Source: CACIAM-69d sp001698445 | Lineage (GTDB): Bacteria; Cyanobacteriota; Cyanobacteriia; CACIAM-69d | Length of the DNA: 64,000 nt | Reading direction: 5' to 3' | Assembly: GCF_043235035.1 (NCBI RefSeq) | Contig: NZ_JAZAQF010000029.1 | Location: 1 to 64,000, forward strand | Shown: piece by piece, positions 9,801-16,317 of the stretch | Position numbering within the stretch: position 1 is the first letter of the stretch | Layout of the letters: each line of letters starts with the position of its first letter | Translations under genes and position numbers: made by a program | The notes under the pieces: generated by a model | The model's database searches: none | Seen by the model: only the letters and a program-made list of their open reading frames with translations | What the model was told of the DNA's origin: nothing

Positions 9801-10064
9801 GCGATCGAGCGGGCACTGCTGCGCACTCAAGCGCACCAAATCTCGCTCCGTCAAAATGCCCACCACCCGATCGTCCACCCTCACCAGCACGCAACTGGGG
9901 CGAGACCCGATCGCCGCCTTCTGTGAATCCGCCTGGGCCGCCGGCAGCCCACTCATCAGGGAAACCACATCCCAGACCGTTGCTGCCGCATCAACCACCA
10001 ATGGTTGGCGGATAATAGCCGCCCTCAGTTCAGAAACCGTCAGCATAGGAAACGGAATGGACAT
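3888..10064 (-). CDS. cytosolic hybrid sensor histidine kinase (4 CBS, 2 GAF, 7 PAS, HisKA, HATPase, REC)
   Basis: About 2058 residues, with no membrane segment. Order from the N-terminus: four CBS motifs (about 15-330), a coiled coil, GAF (370-520), seven PAS units (560-1455, several followed by DRK/ERK PAC ends), a second GAF (1465-1640), HisKA with MSHELRTPLN (phospho-His about 1678), HATPase with NLLNNAVKF, DTGIGI and GTGLGLAL, then a receiver with VLMDVQMPGMDG (phospho-Asp about 1986) and the conserved KP. It should autophosphorylate in response to adenine-nucleotide-like ligands (CBS) and small molecules or redox cues (GAF/PAS), then pass phosphate to its own receiver. The output partner is not in the window. 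The ATG at 10064 is preferred over the upstream TTG. A 12-bp coding repeat expands the linker between the third CBS halves. Confidence 0.9.
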   Translation of the reverse strand: MSIPFPMLTVSELRAAIIRQPLVVDAAATVWDVVSLMSGLPAAQADSQKAAIGSRPSCVLVRVDDRVVGILTERDLVRLSAQQCPLDRPVTAVMTRELVTLRESEFTDLFSTIHLLTKHRIRHLPVVDEADRLLGLITQESLRQLARPIDLLRLRQVQEVMSRSVVVASSHASLLELAQLMSENQVSCVVLVDPAQAAIGAIDDSAAKSESDLENDLKGDLEGDLAAAPSLQPMGGPPVGLVTERDMVQFQALGLPLEQTSAHLVMSSPVFSVSPHTSLWEAQQLMADRWIRRLVITNDQGQLLGILSQTRLLQALNPLEIYNLATVLETQVSQLEQERLALLESRAQELEREVAERTAQLRQQAEREALLREVATQIHNALDLHTILETTVQQVQRLLNCARVVVYQFEDDCSGATIAEALADPSDRDQSLLGRRVQDACLGSAFLDPFRRGQVRVLEDVTTAPLSDCHRDLLLSLQMRAQLILPLLVGDRLWGLMVASEHDRPRLWQAVEIDLLQALGVQVGIALKQATSHAALASELEERRRAEAALREAEAHQRALVSALPDLLVRLNAEGIFLEFVANPEFDRVGDLSSWVGKHVSELLPPVAAQKRMKAIQRALATKTVQFYEQNLSTHEVLRIEEVRVVPYRDDEVLVLVRNISDRKQVEWQLRDLNQSLERKVAKRTTTLQIREAQIRAMVAAIPDRLLRVTPRGQCLDYSTLTQAQHPWGRSRAETTGSPLEAAETPTLSQLADWVAADQLEAVLEAVNRAIETGQLQVIEQRRILGDRVLDEELRIVGSDADAALVMVRDVTERKAAEAQLQEREARYRGLMAGASDAIVVANLQGKILEVNRKAEELFGYDRAQLIQMHQSQLHPIDCQEEMVQAFQTVITDGSCQLTNGQIQRADGQAIPVEITGSIVQVGQTQLVQGIFRDIRDRKNAERQLAGLSQRLTLALESGAIGCWQWNIRANTLVWDERMYSLYGVAPVEPGQNQRLPYDIWASSVHPDDRPATEQLLHAATRGEARYDTEFRVMLADGTVRHIKAYGELLCDAQGQPQSMIGVNYDISDRKQAEAALRQSEEKFRRVFDSNVVGTIFTNFEGLIVDANDCFLEMLGYDRLDLQAGRLNWAELTPSEYRAQDIAAIEHLRQHEAIAPWEKAYVHRNGHWVWVLIGVAMIAPETGSCVCVVVDISDRKRSEEALRESEEKFRQLAEAVDSVFWILDLNRTNRIYVSPAYERIWGKPSEELYITPDSWATSIHPLDHDRVLTALPKQLAGEFDEEYRILRPDGEQRWIRDRAFPICNTQGEVYRLAGIAEDITPLKQAELERERLLQELTAFKLALDASAIVVITDAQGVMTYVNDRFIAVSGYSREELIGKTHRLVKSGHHPASFFKDLWDTILAGQIWRGEICNRTKDGRLYWVDSTIVPFLDRAGKPIRFLAVRFDITPRKRAEIDLKNSNFLLSTISQAQTEFITAANRLTIFEGLLNGLLELTESEYGFIGEALFRGDGSAVIEEGFLKIKGVPFLQSHSVTNIAWDANTQKFYEDNYETGMQFTNMNTLFGAVIMTGKPVIANSPSTDPRSGGTPPGHPPLQAFLGIPFYQGNQLVGMIGIANRPGGYESSMVGYLEPFLVTCSTLIEGYRVDRQRRQAEEQLQRTNDELIRATRLKDEFLANMSHELRTPLNAILGMTEGLQEQVFGPINDSQLKALGTIERTGSHLLSLINDILDVAKIESGQLELDQAPTAIVPLCQSSLTFIKQQALKKHIQVDTQIPSQLPHALLDERRMRQVLINLLNNAVKFTPENGHVTLLVSLENYAVQESQSSQSWLRFSVIDTGIGIAADQLDRLFRPFVQIDSALNRQYEGTGLGLALVKRIVELHGGRVGVTSKVGSGSCFTVDLPYHPGRTIAEAGDDQSSANLDSSLVIESTDGGRSPCILLAEDQEANINTIVSYLTAKGYRMILARNGAEAIAQVQQSQPDLVLMDVQMPGMDGLEAMQLLRQDAQYANLPIVALTALAMEGDRDRCLAAGANEYLTKPVRLRQLVTTIQNLLPQFPS

Positions 10065-10832
10065 GACAGAACTTGCTTTTGAGCGAGAAAAACCAAGCAA
10101 ATCAGACTAACGTAGGCCAAAGCAGCTAAACCTGTCCTCAATTAGCCTTGAAACTCCCCCAAAACACAGCAAAAGCCCATTATTCAGCGCAAGTATTGGC
10201 TCGGGCCTGGCCAAGCCTGCGCCAGACCATCTCCCCACTGGTTCTATCGATTTGTTCTCAGCCTAAGGGAGCGATCGGGATCACAGTCGCAAACAGCATC
10301 TCCTAACAGCTAAAGTACCCCGACCAAAAACCCAGGCGATCCCAGACCACCACGATAGGCTGTCGATCAATTGACCTCACCGGAAAGTTGTGCAAGATCA
10401 ACACAAGCCGCCACAGTTTACTGTCTTAACCAAGCTAGAAATGCTTTTAGATACTCTGACAGCGATTTGTGACTAAGCCATGATAGCTATTGCTTTTCCT
10501 CTAAATTTGACGTAAAACGAGCATAGCACGTGATTCTCTTAACCAAGGGTCACATCTTTATTTTATTTTTAATTCTCTCAAAAAGTCAAAAATGATACCT
10601 TGCATTGTCAAGCAGTTCCTAGAATCCATCCCAGTTAAAAACCAACCCTAAAAAGCAAAATGGTGAAATTCGATCAACAAAATTCAACAAAATCGACTCA
10701 CGCGCAAATCTATAGAGTAAGCATTAATCAGCGTCCTATAGCCTAAGTAGCAGCCATTCTCAAAACCACGATTATCCTTTTCCAAAGAGCAATTCAATTC
10801 ATCAATATTTATCAATTGATGAATTTTGAAAT
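10065..10832. other. AT-rich intergenic region
   Basis: This 768-base gap separates the kinase start from the restriction gene. It is clearly AT-richer than the kinase, especially 10440-10860, as is the restriction gene itself. No open frame, tRNA or repeat was recognised. The composition change near 10.4 kb may mark the edge of the acquired restriction-modification segment. Confidence 0.5.
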
Positions 10833-11669
10833 TTATAGTTGAAAATTTGTTAGAGACTCAGAAGCATCAATATCTAAAAATTCTCGATAGATTTTAGCTT
10901 TATATTCACTGCCCACCTCGTTAACTGCTTCAATTAGTGCTTGGTAAGTTCCTGCACCACCTAATAAATTCCAAAATTCATCACCAATTAAAACAATGGG
11001 ATCATTTTGCATGTCAAACCACCGTTGTGGAAATGACCAGGCATAATTTTGTTTTTGACCATAGGGATTATAGGGCAGTGCGAAATAGGCACGAGTGACT
11101 GGGCAGGGTTCCATCGCATAGAGCTTAAATAGCTTTTCTTTACTAACTTTAGTTTGATCACTATTGGGCAAGGGAGCTTTCAGCTCGGCAGCCATAATTT
11201 CACTACCATCCTTGGATCTAGCCCAGAAATCACAGGTCACTGAAACTGGAATTAATTCCCCTTTTCCTTTCAGAATATAGTTAAGCTCTTGCTGCCAATT
11301 TGGCTTTTGGCGCACTTTAGCAGGATGCTTATGATCTAAAGCATTCAAGGTTTCAGAAATCCTAGCTAATCGCCCTTTGGGAATGAGACCTTGAATAGAT
11401 TGCTGTAAACTGACGTTCCCAAAAGCCTGCTGTGCAACAATTAGAGCCAGTCGTTCCCAAACCTTGCCAAATGGTGTAACAAATCGTCGCTCAAAGTGTG
11501 ATCCTTTAAAGATTTCATCTGGCACAAGAGCAGCGTAGAGTGGTTTTGCGGATCGATGTTCTTCAACAATGAATGGGTTTTTGACGATCGCATTATCCAA
11601 AACACGATCCATCATTTGTTGGATTTCCTGTTGAATCGCAGCTTTGAGTAGCGAATTTTCCATAATCAT
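10833..11669 (-). CDS. type II restriction endonuclease, probably TdeIII/MjaII-like
   Basis: A 278-residue protein lying 39 bases downstream of a C5 methyltransferase on the same strand, the usual arrangement of a type II pair. A PD-(D/E)XK-like core is visible: Asp147 (CDFWA), E162-L-K164 (AELKAPLPN), with a conserved-looking PNSDQTKVSKEKL tail. The E.K..PN....K pattern recalls the TdeIII/MjaII endonucleases, which are known to cut GGNCC. The specificity here is inference only. It cuts foreign DNA lacking the cognate 5-methylcytosine. Codon use is AT-richer than the flanking housekeeping genes, which suggests transfer. The start has two close ATGs (11669 and 11663). Confidence 0.65.
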   Translation of the reverse strand: MIMENSLLKAAIQQEIQQMMDRVLDNAIVKNPFIVEEHRSAKPLYAALVPDEIFKGSHFERRFVTPFGKVWERLALIVAQQAFGNVSLQQSIQGLIPKGRLARISETLNALDHKHPAKVRQKPNWQQELNYILKGKGELIPVSVTCDFWARSKDGSEIMAAELKAPLPNSDQTKVSKEKLFKLYAMEPCPVTRAYFALPYNPYGQKQNYAWSFPQRWFDMQNDPIVLIGDEFWNLLGGAGTYQALIEAVNEVGSEYKAKIYREFLDIDASESLTNFQL

Positions 11670-11708
11670 TCCAGTGTTGCTAGTTTTCGGTCAGCGCAAA
11701 AAGCAAGA

Positions 11709-13070
11709 TCAGAGACATTGCAAGATGGATTGCGCGATCGCAGCGATTACCGGCACAGAAACCGCATTGCCAAATTGTTTCTTGGCGATGCTGCTATTGG
11801 GATGCAGAATAAAGTTTTCTGGGAATCCCTGTAGCTTCGCGTAGTCCTGAGCCGTGAGCGATCGAAACTGGCCGGGGTAATAAATCTCTTCCAAAAATTG
11901 TTGCTTATAGGTATTCGGTTCACAGCCGCTGAGGGCCGCTGTTGCCACAAAGTCACGGGTTCCGCTGGCTGTTAGCGTCCCGATCGCTTCAGCGGTAGGC
12001 AAGAAAATTCGTGATACCCCCTGAATGCCAGTTGAGATTTTGGAGTTTTCAAAGTCAAAGCGATCGGCTGTGACTTCTCGCAGAATTTCTTTCTGTACCA
12101 ATACCGTAATTTCAGTCTGATCTAAATCTGGAATCAAACCCTGAAAATCTTCTAAGGAAAGGGGATTACCATCCTTGGGGCCATATTTCTTTTTACGACG
12201 ATTTCTCAGCAGGGTCATGCAGATGAATTTTTCCCGATCGCTCGTTGGAATCAAATCCCAAGAGTGAATGGTGCTGTGGCCATCGCGCACATCACTGAAC
12301 AGGAAAAAATCATTGAGTTCGTCAATTTTCTGGAATCGCCCACGGGATGCGGGAATCTTATCGCCAAAGAGCGATCGCGGTGAAAACTTTAATTTGGGTT
12401 CCGAACAAGCGGGCAAATCATCTAAAACTTCATAGAGTTTGCGGGGGCGATCGCTGGCGGCAGGAAACTGAAATTGCCCCGCACGTTCCAGATCATTACG
12501 TAGACCGACTAAAAAGAGGCGATCGCGATCTTGCGGCAATCCAAAATCATAGCTACTTAAAACAGTCCAGTAGACGTAATAGCCGCTGTCGTGGAGCTGG
12601 TGAACAATAAAATCTAGGCTATTTCGATGGCGAGGTTCCGTTAGTCCTTTGACGTTTTCAAATAAAAATGCTTTGGGTTGCGCCTGACGCACTAGCCGAC
12701 AAACATCAAACCACAGGCGACCGCGCGGATCATCAAATCCCAAGGTTTTGCCTGCGATCGACCAGGCCTGACAGGGAACACCACCCACCACCAGATCGAG
12801 ATCGTTGGGTAGCTGACCAACCGCAGAAACATCACCCAAATTGGGTTCGTGATCAGAAGCATTACTCAAAAAATTTTGTTCATAGGTGGCGATCGCATCG
12901 CGATCAATTTCCGCATAGGCTACACAGCAACCACCTAATTGTTCTAACGGAATCCGAAACCCACCAATCCCTGCAAACAGATCAACAAATTTGAAGGTTG
13001 TTGTGATGGCTTGCTGGTGATTGACCACTAACAAATCAAATAGATTGGTTTGGACTCCTGTAGCAACCAT
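11709..13070 (-). CDS. DNA (cytosine-5)-methyltransferase
   Basis: A 453-residue C5 methyltransferase that protects the host from the adjacent nuclease. Motif I is FVDLFAGIGGFR (28-39), motif IV is GGVPCQAWS with catalytic Cys100, motif VI is FENVKGL (137-143), and motif VIII is QDRDRLFLVG (180-189). Motifs IX and X follow as RSLTAQDYAKLQGFP and KQFGNAVSVPV. The target-recognition region is about 210-370 and is longer and lysine-rich (RNRRKKKYG). All ten motifs appear in standard order, so it should be active. It is probably transcribed with the downstream restriction gene, methylase first, which would allow protection to build before cutting. Confidence 0.9.
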   Translation of the reverse strand: MVATGVQTNLFDLLVVNHQQAITTTFKFVDLFAGIGGFRIPLEQLGGCCVAYAEIDRDAIATYEQNFLSNASDHEPNLGDVSAVGQLPNDLDLVVGGVPCQAWSIAGKTLGFDDPRGRLWFDVCRLVRQAQPKAFLFENVKGLTEPRHRNSLDFIVHQLHDSGYYVYWTVLSSYDFGLPQDRDRLFLVGLRNDLERAGQFQFPAASDRPRKLYEVLDDLPACSEPKLKFSPRSLFGDKIPASRGRFQKIDELNDFFLFSDVRDGHSTIHSWDLIPTSDREKFICMTLLRNRRKKKYGPKDGNPLSLEDFQGLIPDLDQTEITVLVQKEILREVTADRFDFENSKISTGIQGVSRIFLPTAEAIGTLTASGTRDFVATAALSGCEPNTYKQQFLEEIYYPGQFRSLTAQDYAKLQGFPENFILHPNSSIAKKQFGNAVSVPVIAAIAQSILQCL

Positions 13071-13133
13071 ATCTGATAATCTCTAGCAAGCATTCAGCTT
13101 GGAATAATCGCGAATTGGGGCATAAGCAGCCTT

Positions 13134-13688
13134 TTAACTAACAGGGGCGCGGCTGAGTTCGACCGCATCGCGGCCGTCGAATTCTTGGAGATAGACCTTC
13201 ACCTTTTCGTCCTTGGCGGTGGGCAACACTTTGCCGGTGTAGTCCGGGTGAATGGGCAGTTGGCGATGACCCCGATCGACCAAGGACAGCAACCGAATCG
13301 ACTCGGGCCGGCCGTAATCCAAGGTGGCGTTTAAGGCTCCGCGAATGGTGCGGCCAGTGAAGATTACGTCATCCACCAAAACGGTGATTTTGCCCGTGAG
13401 ATCGACGGGAATATCGCTGCGTTCGGGGGTGCGGGGGCCGATTTTGTCGAGGTCGTCGCGATAGAAGGTGATGTCAAGCGCGCCGACGGGAACGGTTACG
13501 CCTTCGAGCATTTCAATTTGGCGGGCCAGCAGTTTGGCCAGGGGTACGCCCCGGGTGTAGATGCCCACGAGGACGACTTTGGAGAGGTCGCCCGATCGCT
13601 CAACCACTTCGGACGCAAGCCGGTTGACGGTGCGGCGCAACTCGTCGGCGGACAAAATTTCGATCGTGGCGGCAATTTCGGGGGACAT
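13134..13688 (-). CDS. pyrR: bifunctional pyrimidine regulator / uracil phosphoribosyltransferase PyrR
   Basis: 184 residues, the usual PyrR length. The type I phosphoribosyltransferase fold is shown by the PRPP loop VLVDDVIFTGRTIRGAL (103-119), the N-terminal GIYTRGVPLA loop and the ALDITFYRDDL block that follows. In Firmicutes PyrR binds pyr mRNA leaders, and it also makes UMP from uracil and PRPP. In cyanobacteria the enzyme role is safer to assume, since no pyr leader is present here. It is the last gene before the restriction-modification pair on the same strand, but its base composition matches the housekeeping genes upstream. ATG start at 13688. Confidence 0.92.
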   Translation of the reverse strand: MSPEIAATIEILSADELRRTVNRLASEVVERSGDLSKVVLVGIYTRGVPLAKLLARQIEMLEGVTVPVGALDITFYRDDLDKIGPRTPERSDIPVDLTGKITVLVDDVIFTGRTIRGALNATLDYGRPESIRLLSLVDRGHRQLPIHPDYTGKVLPTAKDEKVKVYLQEFDGRDAVELSRAPVS

Positions 13689-13776
13689 ATCCGGCGCGGG
13701 CGTTGATTTATTTGTGGATTATGCACGCGATCGACCGTTTCGCGGTGGGGGCGATCGCGCGATCGCCCCCAGATCA

Positions 13777-14061
13777 TTACGCTTCCACCTTCACGCCGCG
13801 CCAGAAGGCCACATAACCGGCGATTTTCTTGGCAGCATCCTTGGGTTCGGGATAGTACCAGGCGGCATCGGGGTTGGTTTGGCCATCCACGGCGATTGTG
13901 TAGTAGCTGGCCACACCTTTCCAGCCACAGGTGGTGTGGGTGTTGCTGGGTTGGAAATAGTCCGCCTTAATCGTGTCGGGCGGGAAATAGTGGTTTCCTT
14001 CCACGACTTCGGTGCGATCGCTCTCAGCAATCACGGTTCCGTTCCAAATTGCTTTGGCCAT
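13777..14061 (-). CDS. DUF427 domain protein
   Basis: 94 residues covering one DUF427 (NTP_transf_9-like) unit: EGNHYFPPDTIKADYF, then CGWKGVASYYTI, then AWYYPEPKDAAKKI and VAFWRGVKV. These are the family's conserved aromatic blocks. The frame stays open to 14361, but the extra residues translate the repeat at 14152-14243, so the ATG at 14061 is the real start. The small beta-barrel is soluble. Its biochemical role is not established. It lies between pyrR and the SpmAB fusion on the same strand, separated from the latter by the repeat cluster. Confidence 0.85.
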   Translation of the reverse strand: MAKAIWNGTVIAESDRTEVVEGNHYFPPDTIKADYFQPSNTHTTCGWKGVASYYTIAVDGQTNPDAAWYYPEPKDAAKKIAGYVAFWRGVKVEA

Positions 14062-14151
14062 GAGCTTCTTGACTTGTCCTTGCGGGGTAGTTGTGTGGTC
14101 TGTTTTTAAAGATAGCGGCCCAGACGAGCACCGACCCCTAAGCGATCGATC

Positions 14152-14243
14152 GTAGGGGCGTACCGCCGTACGCCCGACCCCAACGGTAGACCCACGCGGC
14201 AAAAACGTACGCCGTACGCCCGACCCCAACGGTAGACCCACGC
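14152..14243. repeat. REP-like GTAGGGGCGTACCGCC repeat with 33-bp direct copy
   Basis: A palindromic core GTAGGGGCGTACC/GCCGTACGCCC starts at 14152. The 33-base block that begins GCCGTACGCCCGACC occurs at 14165-14197 and again at 14211-14243, period 46. The core reappears inverted at 42920-42947 and, slightly diverged, at 42833-42860. Confidence 0.85.
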
Positions 14244-14248
14244 AGTCA

Positions 14249-15589
14249 TCAAGCCGTGCCTGGCAGCAGCAACCGACAAACCAACACCGAGGCGATCGCA
14301 CTGACCGCATCAGCAAACAGACCCACCGGCAAGGCATAGCGCGTCCGAATAATCGCCACACTGCCGAAATAGACCGCCAGCGTATAGAACGTGGTGTCCG
14401 ATGCGCCCTGCATGGTGGAAACCAAATCCGCCAGGAAGCTGTTGGGGTTGGCTTTCACAATTTCCGACATAAACCCAAACGCGCCGCTCCCGGACAGCGG
14501 CCGAATCAGGGCCATGGGCAGCGCTTCGGCGGGCATCCCAATCAAGGCGGTGACGGGAGTGAGCAGGTTGGTCAGCAGTTCCAACGCGCCGCTGGCTCGG
14601 AACATCCCGATCGCCACGAAAATCGCCACCATAAACGGAATCACCCGCACAGCAATTTCAAAGCCTTCCTTTGCACCCTCGGTCAGGGCTTCATAGACCC
14701 GCACGCCTCGGAAGTAGCCATAGATCAAGAAGCCGCTGATAAACATCGGCAGCACCCAGTTGGAAATGGTGGTGAAGCCATCAATGCTGAACACGAAGCC
14801 GAACCCGTGGCGGATTACCTTTTGAACGATCGCCCCGAGGAAGGCCAACACCAACCCACCAAAGACCAGTTGACCGACGCGGCTGGGGGGATGCAACACG
14901 GGCGGCGGGGCGGTGTCCACGGCCGGTTCGATTGCCTCTGAATCATCAGTCGAGTTCGAGATCGGCTCGGTTGGCTCAGTCACCGGAGCTGGATCGGGCG
15001 ATCGACGGGCCGCAAACTTGGCGGCAAGCACCGCGGCCGTTGTCCCGATCGCCGTGGCAATCAAGGTGGTGAGGACGATCGAGGCCGGTTGGGTCGTGCC
15101 CGCGCTGGCCCGCACGGCGATCACCTCCAACGGAATCAGCGTCACCGATGCCGTGTTAATCGCCAAAAACAAACACATGGCGTTGGTGGCCGTGCCGGGG
15201 TTGGGATTCAGGCGATCGAGTTCCTTCATCGCCTTCAGGCCCAAGGGCGTGGCCGCGTTGCCCAAGCCCAGCGCGTTGGCCGCCAAGTTCATGATCATGG
15301 CGGACATGGCGGGATGCTCCGGCGGCACGGTGGGAAACAGCCGCACCATCACGGGCCGAATTGCCCGGGCGATCGCCTGCATCAACCCAGCTTCCTCCGC
15401 CACCCGCATAATCCCCAACCACAGGGCCATGGAACCCACCAGCCCGATCGCCAGTTCCACCGCGCTGCCCGCCCCTTTGAAGGAAGCCTCCGTCAGGGGT
15501 TTCATCTTGCCGCCATAGGCCGCCACCACCGTGGCAAAGGCAATTAGAAACAGCCAAATCGGGTTCAGGGGCGAAACGTTCGTTTTCAT
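14249..15589 (-). CDS. fused SpmA-SpmB spore-maturation/nucleoside-recognition membrane protein
   Basis: 446 residues from the ATG at 15589. The upstream extension of the frame is charged and non-membrane, so it is rejected. The first half (about 1-200) is SpmA-like with the Gate-domain block NLAANALGLGNAATPLGLKA. A hydrophilic linker rich in Glu/Pro/Thr follows (about 200-245). The second half is SpmB-like (RVIPFMVAIFVAIGMFRASGA, then LIRPLSGSGAFG and STMQGASDTTFYTL). Each half has several membrane helices. In Bacillus, SpmA and SpmB act in spore-core dehydration. Non-sporing bacteria keep the fused form and its substrate is unknown. Divergent from the small membrane protein at 15714. Confidence 0.85.
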   Translation of the reverse strand: MKTNVSPLNPIWLFLIAFATVVAAYGGKMKPLTEASFKGAGSAVELAIGLVGSMALWLGIMRVAEEAGLMQAIARAIRPVMVRLFPTVPPEHPAMSAMIMNLAANALGLGNAATPLGLKAMKELDRLNPNPGTATNAMCLFLAINTASVTLIPLEVIAVRASAGTTQPASIVLTTLIATAIGTTAAVLAAKFAARRSPDPAPVTEPTEPISNSTDDSEAIEPAVDTAPPPVLHPPSRVGQLVFGGLVLAFLGAIVQKVIRHGFGFVFSIDGFTTISNWVLPMFISGFLIYGYFRGVRVYEALTEGAKEGFEIAVRVIPFMVAIFVAIGMFRASGALELLTNLLTPVTALIGMPAEALPMALIRPLSGSGAFGFMSEIVKANPNSFLADLVSTMQGASDTTFYTLAVYFGSVAIIRTRYALPVGLFADAVSAIASVLVCRLLLPGTA

Positions 15590-15672
15590 GGGCCGGGACA
15601 ACTCCACAGAAATTCCCGAGAAATCCCTTGCAGAAATAGCACGATTTGACCCAGAACATTTCGGAATTTCGT

Positions 15673-15681
15673 TGCTATAAC
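15673..15681 (+). promoter_or_regulatory. possible extended -10 promoter element
   Basis: TGCTATAAC lies 33 bases before the ATG at 15714, in the 124-base gap between divergent genes. It has the TGn plus TATAAC form of an extended -10. A TTGACC at 15646 is too far away (24 bases) to be a normal -35, so the call rests on the -10 alone. Confidence 0.35.
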
Positions 15682-15713
15682 CGAGGCGTAATCTGGCAAC
15701 CAATCCAAAGATT

Positions 15714-16226
15714 ATGATCAAGCGCCCCTTAGGTGTGACCATTCTGGCGGGCTTGCAGTTTTTCTATAGTGGTTTTGGGTTCTTGCTCAGTTTGTCCGTG
15801 TTGGTGATTCCCCAATGGCGGCAATTTTTAGTGGATAGCACGATCGAGAGCCTCAAACTGCAACTCCAAACCGCCGGTTCCAATTCAGATCCACAAGCCC
15901 AGGCAATGATGCTGGGGATGGTTCCGACGTTGATTTTGGTGTTTGGGGGAATTGGGGTGTTGCTCTCGCTTGTGGGGGGATTGCTGGGATATGGCCTCTG
16001 GAAGTTGAAGCAATGGGCTTGGATTTTGACGTTAATTTGGCAGATTTTGCAGGTTTTAAGTTTGGGACAGTCGCTCGTGAGTTCGATCGCCCTAGGAGCG
16101 GCTTCAGTTCCGGCCTCAACCCTGTCGCAGTTAGGGTTTCAATTGGCGATTGCCCTTTTGATTTTGTTCTACCTGTTTCGGCCTAAAGTGCGTCAGGCCT
16201 TTAAATCGCCTCAATCGTCGGCCTGA
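15714..16226 (+). CDS. small integral membrane protein, unknown function
   Basis: 170 residues with four likely membrane helices: GVTILAGLQFFYSGFGFLLS (about 7-30), VPTLILVFGGIGVLLSLVGG (70-90), WAWILTLIWQILQVLSLG (100-118), and GFQLAIALLILFYLF (138-154). A polar stretch between the first two (STIESLKLQLQTAGSNSDP) probably faces one side of the membrane. Similar four-helix proteins are common in cyanobacteria without a known role. It lies upstream of UPF0182 on the same strand with a 91-base gap, so the two may be co-transcribed. Confidence 0.7.
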   Translation: MIKRPLGVTILAGLQFFYSGFGFLLSLSVLVIPQWRQFLVDSTIESLKLQLQTAGSNSDPQAQAMMLGMVPTLILVFGGIGVLLSLVGGLLGYGLWKLKQWAWILTLIWQILQVLSLGQSLVSSIALGAASVPASTLSQLGFQLAIALLILFYLFRPKVRQAFKSPQSSA

Positions 16227-16317
16227 TGGTGGCTGTTGCCCAGGGGCGGCGGCGCGGAACAGTTGTTTTTTTTCCAACATTCCGCTAGACAACGTTCATT
16301 GAGGCTGGAGACTTTCG

